In this document: piece by piece, positions 31,839 through 43,457 of the stretch
Position numbering within the stretch: position 1 is the stretch's first letter
Layout of the letters: each line of letters starts with the position of its first letter
Assembly (NCBI RefSeq): GCF_028583725.1
Contig: NZ_CP110680.1
Coordinates: 186,001 to 250,000, forward strand
Length of the DNA: 64,000 bases
Source: Cellulomonas fimi
Lineage (GTDB): Bacteria > Actinomycetota > Actinomycetes > Actinomycetales > Cellulomonadaceae
Direction of reading: 5' to 3'
Notes under the pieces: generated by a model
Databases searched by the model: none
What the model was told of the DNA's origin: nothing
What the model saw: the letters and a program-made list of their open reading frames with translations, nothing else
Program-made: the position numbers and the translations under genes

Positions 31839-32687
31839 CTAGCCCCCGCCACCCACGACGAGGGCCCGCGCCCGGTCCAGCACCGCGTCCAGCATCGCGG
31901 GCGTCAGCCGGCCCGTGAAGGTGTTCTGCTGGCTCACGTGGAAGCAGCCGAGCAGCGTCAGCGCGTCGCGGCCCGTCCCGGCGTCGGGCCGTCGCAGCCG
32001 CAGCTCGACGCCGTGCCCGAACGCCGGTCGTGGCCGCGGCACGTCCCAGCCCTGCTCCGCGAGCGTCGTGAGCACCGCCTGCCACCCGAACCCGCCCAGC
32101 ACGACCATCACCGCCGGGTCCACCAGCTCGATCTCGCGCGCCAGGTACGGCCCGCAGGTGCGCCGCTCGGCCGGCGTCGGCGCGTTCGCGGGCGGCGCGC
32201 ACCGCACCGGCGCGGTCACGCGGATCCCGGTCAGCGTCAGCCCGTCGTCGCGACGCACCGACAGCGCCTGCGACGCGAACCCCGTGCGGTGCATCGACGC
32301 GAACAGGAAGTCGCCCGAACGGTCGCCCGTGAACATGCGGCCCGTGCGGTTCGCGCCGTGCGCGGCCGGGGCCAGGCCGACGACGAGCACACCCGCGCGC
32401 GGGTCGCCGAACCCCGGCACCGGTCGGGCCCAGTACGTCTCGTCGCGGAACGCGGCGCGCTTCACCTCGGCCACCTCCTCGCGCCACGCCACGAGCCGCG
32501 GGCACGCGCGGCAGCCGACGACGAGCGCGTCGAGGTCGTCGAGCGTCGGGGCGTCGCGTGCGAGCGGCGGACGCCGTGCGTCGTCGGGTGCGGCGTCGCC
32601 CGACGGGGTGGGCACGTCGCGGTCGACGACGCGACGCCGCGGCGACGGGCGGGCCGGCGGGTGCGGGGTGTCGGTCCGGTCCGTCAC
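31839..32687 (-). CDS. Family-5 uracil-DNA glycosylase (UdgB type)
   Basis: 282 aa. The iron-sulfur cysteines start with [13 protein letters not shown], followed by [17 protein letters not shown] and [20 protein letters not shown], and later [19 protein letters not shown]; all are UdgB hallmarks. It removes uracil and other deaminated bases from DNA. The N-terminal 50 residues are Pro/Arg-rich and disordered. GTG 32687 overlaps the stop of the upstream LOG-type gene (GTGA), so translation is coupled. Confidence 0.92.
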   Translation of the reverse strand: MTDRTDTPHPPARPSPRRRVVDRDVPTPSGDAAPDDARRPPLARDAPTLDDLDALVVGCRACPRLVAWREEVAEVKRAAFRDETYWARPVPGFGDPRAGVLVVGLAPAAHGANRTGRMFTGDRSGDFLFASMHRTGFASQALSVRRDDGLTLTGIRVTAPVRCAPPANAPTPAERRTCGPYLAREIELVDPAVMVVLGGFGWQAVLTTLAEQGWDVPRPRPAFGHGVELRLRRPDAGTGRDALTLLGCFHVSQQNTFTGRLTPAMLDAVLDRARALVVGGGG

Positions 32688-33223
32688 CGGTGGGAGCCCA
32701 GCAGGTCGTCGACGGCCTCCAGGGCGGCGCGCGCGTCGGGGACGTGGTGCACGGCGGGGCGTGCCGACGAACCGCCGGTGAGACGCTCGGCGGTCACCCC
32801 GGGCGGCGGGGCGGGCTCGTGCCCGTCGGCCGCGCGGACCACCCACCCGCCGACGGCGACCACCGGCACGCCCGTCCGGACGGCCAGCGCGACCTCGCTG
32901 AGCGTGCCCCACGACCCGCCGACGCTGACGACGACGTCGCTCGCGCGCACGAGCAGCGCGTTGCGGACCTCGCCGAGCCCGGTCGGGAGCGCGACGGTGA
33001 GCCACCGGTTGCCGGCGTCGCGGTCGTCGCCCGGCAGCAGCCCCACGACGGTGCCACCCCCGGCGTGCGCGCCCTGCGACACCGCCGCCATCACGCCGCC
33101 CAGCCCGCCGCACAGGACGACGTGACCGCGCGCCGCCAGCCCGCGGCCGAGCTCCTCGGCGACGTCCAGCTCGACCGCCGACGCCTCGCTCGGCCCGACG
33201 ACGCCGACGTGCCTGCCGCTCAT
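32684..33223 (-). CDS. TIGR00725/LOG-like Rossmann protein
   Basis: 179 aa: [11 protein letters not shown] at the start, [33 protein letters not shown], and [15 protein letters not shown]. This is the LOG fold without the PGGXGTXXE catalytic pattern of cytokinin-activating enzymes, as in the TIGR00725 subgroup. Ligand is unknown, probably nucleotide. ATG 33223 follows GGAGG. It is coupled to UdgB, which might hint at a link with nucleotide or DNA damage. Confidence 0.8.
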   Translation of the reverse strand: MSGRHVGVVGPSEASAVELDVAEELGRGLAARGHVVLCGGLGGVMAAVSQGAHAGGGTVVGLLPGDDRDAGNRWLTVALPTGLGEVRNALLVRASDVVVSVGGSWGTLSEVALAVRTGVPVVAVGGWVVRAADGHEPAPPPGVTAERLTGGSSARPAVHHVPDARAALEAVDDLLGSHR

Positions 33224-33367
33224 GAACGCCTCCGCACCGGTCCGTCCCGTGGTCCGTTCCCCCATCGGACCACACCGCGACCCGATCGGGACCACATCGT
33301 GACCTGGGACGCTTTCCTGGCAGCGCGACCACCCCGCATCCTTCCGGCACGTCGAAGGAGGCGAGAC

Positions 33368-33586
33368 ATGGAGCGGACCGTCACGGGTTCGTCCGACGAG
33401 CCGGGGGGCCGGGTCGACTGCTACTGCGGGTGCCCGACGTGCCCGGGGTCGGGGAGCGCGCCGGCGGACGGCAGCGACGCGGCGTGGCTGCACACGGTGC
33501 TGCCGCCGTCGACGTCGCAGCCGTGGGTGCTCCTGCCGTTCGGGGCGGTCTGGTCGGGGCGCGCGACGGTCGACGCGACCGACTGA
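33368..33586 (+). CDS. Cysteine-rich microprotein, 72 aa
   Basis: Not recognised. Residues 18-25 are CYCGCPTC, four cysteines in eight residues, followed by a Gly/Ser linker and a hydrophobic C-terminal part ([13 protein letters not shown]). A very good AAGGAGG lies seven bases before ATG 33368. The cysteine knot could bind zinc or an iron-sulfur cluster. It is divergent from the LOG-type gene and converges on yciO with only 10 bp between. Confidence 0.65.
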   Translation: MERTVTGSSDEPGGRVDCYCGCPTCPGSGSAPADGSDAAWLHTVLPPSTSQPWVLLPFGAVWSGRATVDATD

Positions 33587-33596
33587 CCGACGCGGC

Positions 33597-34217
33597 TCAC
33601 GCGAACCGCGAGGCGTCCCCGGCGCCCACGCGCACGACCTCGGGCGCGCCCTCGGTCCAGTCGACGACGGTCGTCGGGACGGTCCCGCAGTCGCCCGCGT
33701 CGACCACGGCGTCGACGACGTGGTCGAGCTCCTCCTTGATCTGCCGGCCCTCGGTGAGCGGCTCGTCCTGCCCGGGGAGGAGCAGCGTCGACGACAGCAG
33801 CGGCTCGCCGAGCTCGCGCACGATCGCCTGCGCGACGCGGTTGTCGGGGATGCGCACGCCGACGGACCGCTTCTTCGGGTGCGCGAGGCGGCGCGGCACC
33901 TCGGGCGTCGCCTTGAGGATGAACGTGTACGGGCCGGGCGTCGCCGCCTTGATCGCGCGGAACGCGGCGTTGTCGAGGTGCACGAGCTGCCCGAGCTGCG
34001 CGAAGTCGGCGCACACCAGCGTGAAGTGGTGGCGGTCGTCGAGGTGCCGGATGCGGCGGATCCGCTCGGCGCCCTCCTGGTCACCGACCCGGCAGCCCAG
34101 GGCGTAGCAGGAGTCCGTCGGGTAGACCACGAGGCCGCCGCCTCGCAGCAGGTCGACGACCTGTGCGACCGCGCGCGGCTGCGGGTCGTGCGGGTGGACG
34201 TCGAAGTAGCGGGCCAT
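33597..34217 (-). CDS. YciO/YrdC/Sua5-family protein
   Basis: 206 aa: AVAQVVDLLRGGGLVVYPTDSCYALGCRVGD, IRRIRHLDDRHHFTLVCADF, AIKAATPGPYTFILKAT, and KKRSVGVRIPDN. This is the YrdC fold, closer to YciO than to the tRNA threonylcarbamoyladenylate synthase. YciO function is unclear; a nucleotide- or RNA-binding role is inferred. It ends close to the Cys-rich gene on the other strand. Confidence 0.9.
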   Translation of the reverse strand: MARYFDVHPHDPQPRAVAQVVDLLRGGGLVVYPTDSCYALGCRVGDQEGAERIRRIRHLDDRHHFTLVCADFAQLGQLVHLDNAAFRAIKAATPGPYTFILKATPEVPRRLAHPKKRSVGVRIPDNRVAQAIVRELGEPLLSSTLLLPGQDEPLTEGRQIKEELDHVVDAVVDAGDCGTVPTTVVDWTEGAPEVVRVGAGDASRFA

Positions 34218-34266
34218 GGGCCCGAGCGTAGGCCCGTCGGCGGTGTCGTGGCCGGTCGGAGGGGTG

Positions 34267-36324
34267 TCAGGCGGGCACGAGGTGGTCGGGGCAGACCTCG
34301 AACCGGTCGGGGGTCATGGTGAGCTCGGCGCGGCCGCCCGTCAGCGAGCGCAGGTCGAGCGCGTAGCGGGCGAGCTCGGCCTCGGGCACCGACGCCTCGA
34401 TGCGGACCGTCCCGTCGTCGAGCGACGTCGTCGCGGTGATGCGGCCGCGGCGCGACGACAGGTCGCTCATGACGTCGCCCTGCGCGGTCGTGGGCACGAC
34501 GACCGAGACGTGGCTGATCGGCTCGAGCACGACGGTCCCGGCGGCGGCGAGCGCCTCCCGGACGCCGGTCGCCGCGGCGGTGCGGAACGCCATGTCGGAC
34601 GAGTCGACGGAGTGCGCCTTGCCGTCGTACACCTCGACGCGCAGGTCGACCACGGGGTACCCGTGCGGGCCGCCGTGCTCCATCGCCTCGACGACACCCT
34701 TCTGCACCGCGGGGAGGTAGCCGCGCGGGATCGCCCCGCCGACGACCTTGTCGACGAACTCGAAGCCCGACCCGTGCGGCGCCGGGGACACCCGCAGCTG
34801 CACGACGGCGTACTGCCCGTGCCCGCCGGACTGCTTCTTGACCTTGCCCTCGGCCTCGACGGGCTTGCGGATGGTCTCGCGGTACCCGACGGGGACGGGC
34901 GACGTGCGGACGTGCACGCCGAAGACGCGCGCGAGCCGTTCGAGCGCGACGGCGAGGTGCGTGTCGCCGAGGCCGCGCAGGATCGTGCGGTCGGTGCTGC
35001 GGTCGACCGTGAGGGTCGTGTCCTCGGCGACGAGCCGGGTCAGCGCGCCGGACAGCCGGTCGTCGTCCGACTGCGTGAGCGGCTCGAGCGCGAGCGCGTA
35101 GACGGGCGGGCGCGTGCGCGGCGGGACGGCCGTCATCGCGGCGCCGGGGCCGGTGCGGTCCGCGAGCAGCGACCCCGACGGCGTGCCGGTGAGCTTCGCG
35201 ACGGCGGCGACGTGACCCGCGGGGACGGCGTCGACCGGCACGTGCTCCTTGCCGCGCAGCCGGAACAGGCCCGGGATGCGCTCCTCGGTGCGGGTCGTGG
35301 TGTTGACGAGCTTGTCGCCGGGCCGCAGGGTCCCCGACAGCACGCGCAGCAGCGTCACCTGCCCGACGAACGGGTCGGCGAGCGTGCGGAACGCGTGCAC
35401 CAGCAGGGGGCCGTCCGGGTCGGCCGCGACCTCGACGACGGTCTCCCCGGCCAGCACGCGCGCGGTGCGGTCGGTGGGCGACGGGGTGAGCTCGCACAGC
35501 AGGTCCGCGAGCCGGTCGACGCCGACCCCGGTGACCCCTGAGACGACGAGGACCGGGAAAGCCTCCCGGTCCCTGACCTCGTGCGCGAGCGTCCGCTCCA
35601 GCTCGGCGGCGCTCGGTACGTCGCCCGACAGGTAGCGCTCCAGCTGCTCGTCGTCGTGCGCGACGATCTCCTCCGTCACCTCGTCGTGCAGGCGGTGCTC
35701 CTCGTCCGCGACGTCGGCCGGCAGCGGCTCGGTGTGGTGGTGGCCCTCGGCGTCGTACGCGAGGCCCTCCTCGGTGAGCACGTCCGCGACGCCCGTGAAC
35801 GCGGACTCCTCGCCGAGCGGCAGCTCGAGCGGCACGAACCCGTCGCCGAACGCGGCCCGCAGGTCGGCGACGACGTGCCGGAAGTCCGCGCGCGCCTTGT
35901 CCTCCTTGGTGACGACGACGATCACCGGCAGCCCTGCCTCGGCCGCGGTGCGCCACGCCGCGTGCGTGCCCGCCTGCACGCCGTCGACCGCGCTGACCAC
36001 GATCAGCGCGAGGTCCGCGGCCGACACCGCGGCGTCGCACGCGCCCACGAAGTCCGGCGACCCGGGGGTGTCGAGCAGCGTCACGTCGTACGTCCCGCCG
36101 TCGGGGGCGCGCCATCGGAACGGGGCCACGCCCAGCCCGAGGGAGATGCCGCGCGCGATCTCCTCCGGCTCGTGGTCGCTCACCGTCGAGCCGTCCTCCA
36201 CCCGCCCCGGCCGGGTCAGCACCCCGGTCTGGTGGAGGAGCTCCTCGACGAGCGTCGTCTTGCCCGCGCCGGCGGCGCCCAGCAGGGCCACCGTGCGGAT
36301 CCTCGGCGTCGTTGCCTGGTCCAT
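34267..36324 (-). CDS. Elongation factor G-like GTPase (FusA2 type)
   Basis: 685 aa. G1 GAAGAGKTT, G3 DTPGSPDF and G4-like TKED identify the GTPase domain. Then come domain II (RPGDKLVNTTTRTEERIPGLF), domain IV (KKQSGGHGQYAVVQLRV) and domain V with RRGRITAT. The G4 box is not the NKxD of true EF-G, and an acidic His-rich insert (GHHHTE) interrupts domain I. It matches the EF-G paralogue seen in mycobacteria (FusA2), whose role is not settled. ATG 36324 was chosen by homology. Confidence 0.9.
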   Translation of the reverse strand: MDQATTPRIRTVALLGAAGAGKTTLVEELLHQTGVLTRPGRVEDGSTVSDHEPEEIARGISLGLGVAPFRWRAPDGGTYDVTLLDTPGSPDFVGACDAAVSAADLALIVVSAVDGVQAGTHAAWRTAAEAGLPVIVVVTKEDKARADFRHVVADLRAAFGDGFVPLELPLGEESAFTGVADVLTEEGLAYDAEGHHHTEPLPADVADEEHRLHDEVTEEIVAHDDEQLERYLSGDVPSAAELERTLAHEVRDREAFPVLVVSGVTGVGVDRLADLLCELTPSPTDRTARVLAGETVVEVAADPDGPLLVHAFRTLADPFVGQVTLLRVLSGTLRPGDKLVNTTTRTEERIPGLFRLRGKEHVPVDAVPAGHVAAVAKLTGTPSGSLLADRTGPGAAMTAVPPRTRPPVYALALEPLTQSDDDRLSGALTRLVAEDTTLTVDRSTDRTILRGLGDTHLAVALERLARVFGVHVRTSPVPVGYRETIRKPVEAEGKVKKQSGGHGQYAVVQLRVSPAPHGSGFEFVDKVVGGAIPRGYLPAVQKGVVEAMEHGGPHGYPVVDLRVEVYDGKAHSVDSSDMAFRTAAATGVREALAAAGTVVLEPISHVSVVVPTTAQGDVMSDLSSRRGRITATTSLDDGTVRIEASVPEAELARYALDLRSLTGGRAELTMTPDRFEVCPDHLVPA

Positions 36325-36478
36325 CGTCGTCTCCCGGCCGCCTCCCGGCGGTTCCCCGGGGGCACGTGCGACCACACTAGCCAGACCCGTGCGGGCGTGG
36401 CAGGACGAGAGACCCTGGCATCCGTCGGCGCGAGGTGCGAGGGGTCGGGAGGCCCCGCGCCCGGTGCGGCGGGACGGC

Positions 36479-36524
36479 GACGGCCCGGGTCGCACCCTCG
36501 CGCGGAGGGGCGTCCCGGGCCGTC
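36479..36524. terminator. Hairpin terminator of the FKBP gene
   Basis: GACGGCCCGGG (36479-36489) and CCCGGGCCGTC (36514-36524) form a perfect 11-bp stem with a 24-base loop, directly after the FKBP stop on the reverse strand. Confidence 0.65.
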
Positions 36525-36538
36525 GGGAGCGGCGTGCG

Positions 36539-37510
36539 TCAGCGCGCGTCGAGGATGTCGACCACGAAGACGAGCGTCGAGTTGGCCGGGATCGTGCCCT
36601 GGTCCTGGGCGCCGTAGCCCTGGTCCGGCGGGACGACGAGGAGCACCTGGCTGCCGACCGTCTGGCCCTGCACGCCCGTGTCCCAGCCCTGGATGACCGC
36701 GCCGGCGCCGGCCTGGAACTCGAACGGCTCGCCCTTCTCCCACGCGGAGTCGAACTGCGTGCCGTCCCAGAGCCAGCCCGTGTACTTCACGGTGACGAAG
36801 TCGCCCTCCTCGACGACCTTGCCGGAGCCCTTGATCAGGGGCTGCGTGACGAGCGTCGTCGGGGCGTCGCCGGCGACCGGCGCGACCGACGGTGCGCCGT
36901 CCGTGCCGAGCGTCACGGCCGGGAGGCCGGCGGCCGGTGCGACGGCCTCGCCCTCGGCGCGGGTCGGCAGGCTGGCCGGGTCGGCGCCGTCGACCGCGTC
37001 GACGACCTCCATCGCGTACACCTGCGTGTTGTTCTCGCCCGACGACAGCGCGACGAGCACGCGCGCGCCGACGTGCGCACCCTTCAGCTCGGTGTCGAGC
37101 TCCGCGATGCTGGTCTGCCCGACCTTGATGCGCTGCGGGGTGTCGGTGTCGTACGTCGAGCCCATCGTCGAGCCGTCGGTGCCGTTGAGCATGAGCATCT
37201 GGACGGACATGATCTGCCCGTCCGTGAGCTCGTCGCCGTCGCCGTCCTCGACGAGGTGCGCGACGAACGTCGTCACGTTGAACGGCTTGCTCGGGAGCGT
37301 GACGGTCGGCTCCTCGCCCGCCTCGCCCTCGATCTTCACCTTGGCCAGCGCGGCCTTGTCGGCGGCGACCGCGGCGTTCGCGGACGCCGACGCGTCGCCC
37401 GACGGCGAGTCGCTGGAGCCGCCGTCACCGCTGCACGCGGCCAGCGAGAGGGACAGGACGAGCGCGGTCGCCGTGGCGACGACGGCGCGAGCGGTGGTCG
37501 TGCGGCGCAC
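36539..37510 (-). CDS. FKBP-type peptidyl-prolyl isomerase lipoprotein
   Basis: 323 aa. The signal peptide ends in lipobox LAAC (Cys26), then a Ser/Gly-rich linker. Residues about 60-160 look like a degenerate FKBP-like domain. The C-terminal domain is a typical FKBP: VEEGDFVTVKYTGWLWDGTQFDSAWEKGEPFEFQAG, VIQGWDTGVQGQTVGSQVLLVVPPDQGYG, LVFVVDIL. It helps fold secreted proteins on the outer face of the membrane. GTG 37510 follows GGAGGA. Confidence 0.92.
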   Translation of the reverse strand: MRRTTTARAVVATATALVLSLSLAACSGDGGSSDSPSGDASASANAAVAADKAALAKVKIEGEAGEEPTVTLPSKPFNVTTFVAHLVEDGDGDELTDGQIMSVQMLMLNGTDGSTMGSTYDTDTPQRIKVGQTSIAELDTELKGAHVGARVLVALSSGENNTQVYAMEVVDAVDGADPASLPTRAEGEAVAPAAGLPAVTLGTDGAPSVAPVAGDAPTTLVTQPLIKGSGKVVEEGDFVTVKYTGWLWDGTQFDSAWEKGEPFEFQAGAGAVIQGWDTGVQGQTVGSQVLLVVPPDQGYGAQDQGTIPANSTLVFVVDILDAR

Positions 37511-37614
37511 GAGGGTCCTCCGTCGATTCGGGTCCCGCCCGGGGTCAGGCGGCGGACCCCGGAACGGTACGCGACTTTCCTGGGGGTCTGCTGAGGACGA
37601 CCGCGCGAAACCCT

Positions 37615-39867
<2,253 letters not shown>

Positions 39868-39928
39868 GACGCTCCCTCCGCGGGGCGTCCGGCTCCCCGG
39901 GAGCGTCCGACGCTACGCGCCGACGCGC

Positions 39929-39962
39929 GACGCCGCGCGGGCGGTGAGACCCGCGCGGCGTC
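39929..39962. terminator. Hairpin terminator of the lipoprotein gene
   Basis: GACGCCGCGCGGG (39929-39941) and CCCGCGCGGCGTC (39950-39962) form a perfect 13-bp stem with an 8-base loop, just after the lipoprotein stop on the reverse strand. Confidence 0.75.
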
Positions 39963-39970
39963 GTCCGGGA

Positions 39971-40471
39971 TCAGCGCGCGGCGCCCTTGAGGGTGCCCGT
40001 GACGAGCTCGCCGTCGGTGTCGAGCACGCACTGGATGACGCGGTCGTCGACCGTCTCCCAGCCGGCCTGCGTCGGCGTGAGGGGCCACAGGTACAGGGCC
40101 GAGTCGTCGTAGGGGATGCCGACGAACGCCTCGAACTCCGCGGTGCAGAACGCCTCGCCCTGCGCCTGGACCTCGGCGTCGCCGGGGAAGTCGCCCTCGG
40201 CCAGCTCGGTCTGCGCGTAGATCTCGCCGTCGTGCGGGTCGGTGCAGGGGACGACCGGGAGCGACTCCATCTCGGTCTCCTCCATGGCGCCCGCGTTCAG
40301 GCAGTCGCCGACCTGGACGGAGAAGACGTCGGCGTCGGCGGACTCGGTGATCTGACCGCCGGGCGACTCGCGGGGCGCCTCCTCGGGGCCGAGGAGCGCG
40401 CAGCCGGACAGCGCGACGAGCAGGAGGGCGGGGGCGGCGACGGACGTCGCGACGCGCCGGATGGGGAACAC
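39971..40471 (-). CDS. Septum-formation-domain lipoprotein
   Basis: 166 aa. A signal peptide with lipobox LSGC (Cys24) leads into an acidic extracytoplasmic domain with FSVQVGDCLNAG, VPCTDPHDGEIYAQTEL and FCTAEFEAFVG, the cysteine pattern of the Septum_form family. Family members are cell-surface proteins of actinobacteria whose part in septation is weakly supported. Cys residues probably form disulfides outside the cell. Confidence 0.82.
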   Translation of the reverse strand: MFPIRRVATSVAAPALLLVALSGCALLGPEEAPRESPGGQITESADADVFSVQVGDCLNAGAMEETEMESLPVVPCTDPHDGEIYAQTELAEGDFPGDAEVQAQGEAFCTAEFEAFVGIPYDDSALYLWPLTPTQAGWETVDDRVIQCVLDTDGELVTGTLKGAAR

Positions 40472-40701
40472 GGGTACTCGATTCCGGGGGTCGTGGGGTG
40501 CGTCGGGGCAGGGCCGCCGACGTCAGACGCGGCATCCAACCACGCGGCCGTTCCTGTGCGTGGGCTGTGTGACCTGCTTCACACCGTGGTCGCGGAACCG
40601 CAGGTCCGCCGTTCACCCGTGCGCCGCCCGGGCGCCCTACCGACGTGTCGGTGGTCGGGTCCACGATGGCCCCGTCCGCACCGGATCGACGAGGAGTCCC
40701 C

Positions 40702-41136
40702 ATGGCCGTGACCCTGAACCCGTATCTCAACTTCCGCACCGGGACGCGGGAGGTGATGGAGTTCTACCGGTCCGTGTTCGGCGGCGAGCTGAACGTCAGC
40801 ACGTTCGCGGACTTCGGCGCAGCGCAGGACCCGTCGGAGGCCGACCTCGTGATGCACAGCCAGCTCACGACGCCCGACCTCACGCTCATGGCCGCGGACG
40901 TGCCGAGCCGCATGGAGCTCGCGTCCGGCTCCACCATCTCGGTCTCGCTCAGCGGCGACGACGACGCGAAGCTCCGCGGCTGGTACGACGCGCTGGCCGA
41001 GGGCGGGACCGTCCTCGAGCCGCTCACGGTCGCGCCGTGGGGTGACGCGTTCGGCATGGTCGTCGACAAGTTCGGCACCACGTGGCTGGTCAACATCGCC
41101 GGCTCGGGCTCGGGCTCGGACGCGGCGCCCGCCTGA
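40702..41136 (+). CDS. PhnB-like VOC family protein
   Basis: 144 aa: LNPYLNFRTGTREVMEFYRSVFGGELNVSTF, a typical PhnB/DUF1338-like opening, then MHSQLTTPDLTLMAAD, and DAFGMVVDKFGTTWLVNI. No confirmed function for this group; some confer drug or methylation-linked traits. ATG 40702 follows GAGGAG. It converges on the Pr6Pr gene, with a hairpin between. Confidence 0.85.
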   Translation: MAVTLNPYLNFRTGTREVMEFYRSVFGGELNVSTFADFGAAQDPSEADLVMHSQLTTPDLTLMAADVPSRMELASGSTISVSLSGDDDAKLRGWYDALAEGGTVLEPLTVAPWGDAFGMVVDKFGTTWLVNIAGSGSGSDAAPA

Positions 41137-41150
41137 CGCGGCTCGGCCCG

Positions 41151-41174
41151 GGTCGGCGGGCCACCGGGCCGACC
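41151..41174. terminator. Hairpin between converging VOC and Pr6Pr genes
   Basis: GGTCGGC (41151-41157) pairs with GCCGACC (41168-41174) around a 10-base loop. Confidence 0.5.
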
Positions 41175-41183
41175 GGAACGTCG

Positions 41184-41870
41184 TCAGGCCTCGACCGGCG
41201 CGGGTTCGCCCGTCTCGACGGGCGTCCGCGGCCGGTCGGGGGCCGGGCGGCCGACGAGCGCGCGGGCCGGCAGCAGGCGGTCGATCCCGACGAGTGCGAG
41301 GCCGAGCACGTAGAAGCCGACGCCGTAGATCGCGACGTTGAGCGCGAGCCCGCCCCAGCCGAGCTCGCCGAGGTCGATGAACCCGTACGGGTAGCCCAGG
41401 TCCCACACGAGCCCGCGGACCGTCGCGAACACGCAGTACGCGAGCAGGTAGCCGAGCCAGTACGCCGCGTGCCGCAGCCGCAGCCGGCGGTGCGCGTCGA
41501 GGAGCACGAAGTCGAGGAACGCCGCGACCGGCGTGATCTCGTGCTCGATGGTCCCCGACGTCAGGCCGAACGCGACCGCGGGGGCGTCGGCGGCCTCGGG
41601 CGCCAGCACGAAGTACGAGATGAGGCCGGTGATCGCGAGGAACAGCGTGACGCCGCCCTTGAGCCACGCGGGCGGCTGCGGCCGGCCCAGCAGCGACGCG
41701 AAGCCGGCCCAGATCATCACGACCGCGAGCATCAGCCCGGCCTGGTTGGTGAAGTAGACGAGGCCGTCGAGGTCGCCGTCGAGCCAGATCTCGTGCGTCC
41801 CGATGAGGGCCAGCGTGGCGATCGCGAACCGTACGAGGGCGACCGGGACGTTGACGACGGAGAGGGACAT
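41184..41870 (-). CDS. Pr6Pr-family membrane protein
   Basis: 228 aa, six hydrophobic helices. TNQAGLMLAVVMIWAGFASLLGRP, ITGLISYFVLAPEA, EHEITPVAAFLDFVLLD and VWDLGYPYGFIDLGELGWGGL match the Pr6Pr pattern. Function unknown. ATG 41870 was chosen because the longer frame has only basic, non-homologous residues. Confidence 0.83.
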   Translation of the reverse strand: MSLSVVNVPVALVRFAIATLALIGTHEIWLDGDLDGLVYFTNQAGLMLAVVMIWAGFASLLGRPQPPAWLKGGVTLFLAITGLISYFVLAPEAADAPAVAFGLTSGTIEHEITPVAAFLDFVLLDAHRRLRLRHAAYWLGYLLAYCVFATVRGLVWDLGYPYGFIDLGELGWGGLALNVAIYGVGFYVLGLALVGIDRLLPARALVGRPAPDRPRTPVETGEPAPVEA

Positions 41871-42053
41871 GGTGCGGACCTTTCGACGACAGCGACGGTG
41901 CTGTGGACGGAACCTTCGCACCTCGGCCCGGGGCGGCGCACCCACCGCGCCGTGAGGGCGCCGCCGCGGCGGCGACGTCCGCCGAGGTGGGAGGGCCTGC
42001 GAGCGACGGACGGCACGGCCACGGACGCGGCGATGCCGCCCGCGACGCCGGGC

Positions 42054-42440
42054 TCAGCGGGCCGCCGCGCCGTCCCCGACGATCGCGTCGGCGTGGTCGG
42101 CGACCCACGCCATGAGCGGCAGCAGCCGCGCGACGAGCTCGTCGCCCAGCGGTGTGAGCGAGTAGTCGACGCGCGGCGGGACGGTGGCCGTGACCTCGCG
42201 GTGCACGAGGCCGTCGGCCTCGAGGGTCCGGAGCGTCTGGGCGAGCATCTTCTCGCTGATGCCCTCGACGACGCGGCGCAGCTCGCCCCACCGCATCGAG
42301 CGCTCGGAGAGGGCGACCAGCAGGAGGACGCCCCACTTGCTCGTCACGTGGTCGAGGAGCACCCTGCTCGGGCACGCGGACGCGAGAACCCCGTCCGTCA
42401 TGAGCCGGTCCAGGACGCTGACCTCGTTGCTTACCGTCAC
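42054..42440 (-). CDS. HxlR-family regulator, QorR-like
   Basis: 128-aa winged-helix protein. The conserved redox cysteine is Cys23 (SACPSRVLLDHVTSKWGVLLLVAL), followed by RWGELRRVVEGISEKMLAQTLRTLEADGLVHRE, the HxlR recognition region. It is divergent from a QorB-like reductase, the arrangement known for QorR/Qor2 of Corynebacterium, where the regulator senses quinones or oxidants by its cysteine. GTG 42440 lies six bases after TAAGGT, so it is leaderless. Confidence 0.88.
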   Translation of the reverse strand: MTVSNEVSVLDRLMTDGVLASACPSRVLLDHVTSKWGVLLLVALSERSMRWGELRRVVEGISEKMLAQTLRTLEADGLVHREVTATVPPRVDYSLTPLGDELVARLLPLMAWVADHADAIVGDGAAAR

Positions 42441-42444
42441 GTCC

Positions 42445-42467
42445 GTACCTTACGACGAAGTGGGTAC
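42445..42467. promoter_or_regulatory. HxlR operator and leaderless promoter
   Basis: GTACC (42445-42449) and GGTAC (42463-42467) form an inverted repeat with a 13-bp spacer. On the reverse strand TAAGGT (42451-42446) is the -10 of the regulator, so binding would block transcription. Confidence 0.6.
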
Positions 42468-42554
42468 CTCCCGACGGGAAGGTGCCGCGACGGGCAGCGG
42501 TTGACGACGGCGACACACCCGCCGCCCGGCTGCCGGGCCACCGAGAGGACCACC

Positions 42555-43412
42555 ATGTCGATCGTCGTCACCGGAGCCACCGGCCACCTCGGCCGCCTCG
42601 TCGTCGAGCACCTGCTCGACCGCGGCGTGCCCGCGCAGAACGTCGTCGCGACCGGCCGCTCCACCGACCGCCTGGCCGACCTCGCCGCGCGCGGCGTGCG
42701 CACGACCGTCGCCGACTTCGACGACCCCGCGACGCTGACTGCCGCGTTCGACGGCGCCGACGTCGTGCTGCTCGTGTCCGGCAGCGAGGTCGGCCGGCGC
42801 GTCCCGCAGCACACCCGCGCGATCGAGGCCGCCGCCGCGGCCGGGGTGGGCCGCGTCGTCTACACGAGCGCCCCGCACGCCGACACCACGCCGCTGCCGC
42901 TGGCCGTCGAGCACCGCGCCACCGAGGAGGTGCTGCGCGCGTCGGGTCTCACGTGGACGGTCCTGCGCAACAACTGGTACTCCGAGAACTACCTGCCCGT
43001 GCTGGAGCAGGCCGCGGCGACGGGTGTCGTCGTGTCGAGCACCGACGGCGGGCGGGTCGCCTCCGCGCCGCGCGACGACTACGCCGAGGCTGCCGCCGTC
43101 GTCCTGTCGACCGACGGGCACGACGGGCGTGTCTACGAGCTCAGCGGCGACGTCGCGTGGACGCACGACGAGCTCGCCGCGGCCGCCGCCGAGGCCCTGG
43201 GCCGGCCGGTCGAGCACCGCGCGGTGTCCCCGGAGGAGCACCGGGCGATCCTCGAGGGCGCCGGGCTCGACGCGGGCACGATCGGGTTCCTGCTCACGAT
43301 GGACGAGGGCATCGCGCGCGGCGACCTCGCCGACGCGACCGCCGACCTGCGCACGCTCGTCGGCCGCCCGACCGTCCCGCTGGTCGACACCTTCCGCGCC
43401 GCCCGCGCCTGA
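42555..43412 (+). CDS. NmrA/QorB-like NAD(P)H quinone oxidoreductase
   Basis: 285 aa SDR-type Rossmann protein: IVVTGATGHLGRLVVEHLLDRG binds NADPH, then VVLLVSGSEVGRRVPQH, VYTSAPHADT, and TWTVLRNNWYSENYLP, as in QorB-type atypical SDR. It probably reduces quinones, protecting from oxidative cycling. It is divergent from the HxlR regulator and shares its operator region. A stem at 43458-43510 follows. Confidence 0.88.
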   Translation: MSIVVTGATGHLGRLVVEHLLDRGVPAQNVVATGRSTDRLADLAARGVRTTVADFDDPATLTAAFDGADVVLLVSGSEVGRRVPQHTRAIEAAAAAGVGRVVYTSAPHADTTPLPLAVEHRATEEVLRASGLTWTVLRNNWYSENYLPVLEQAAATGVVVSSTDGGRVASAPRDDYAEAAAVVLSTDGHDGRVYELSGDVAWTHDELAAAAAEALGRPVEHRAVSPEEHRAILEGAGLDAGTIGFLLTMDEGIARGDLADATADLRTLVGRPTVPLVDTFRAARA

Positions 43413-43457
43413 CGACCGGCACGCGCACCGACCGCTCGGCGTCGACGGAACCCGGTC

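Noticed and set aside
32684..33223. Cytokinin riboside phosphate phosphoribohydrolase (true LOG)
   Set aside because: The PGGxGTxxE motif is not present ([11 protein letters not shown] instead), so I kept the broader TIGR00725-like call.
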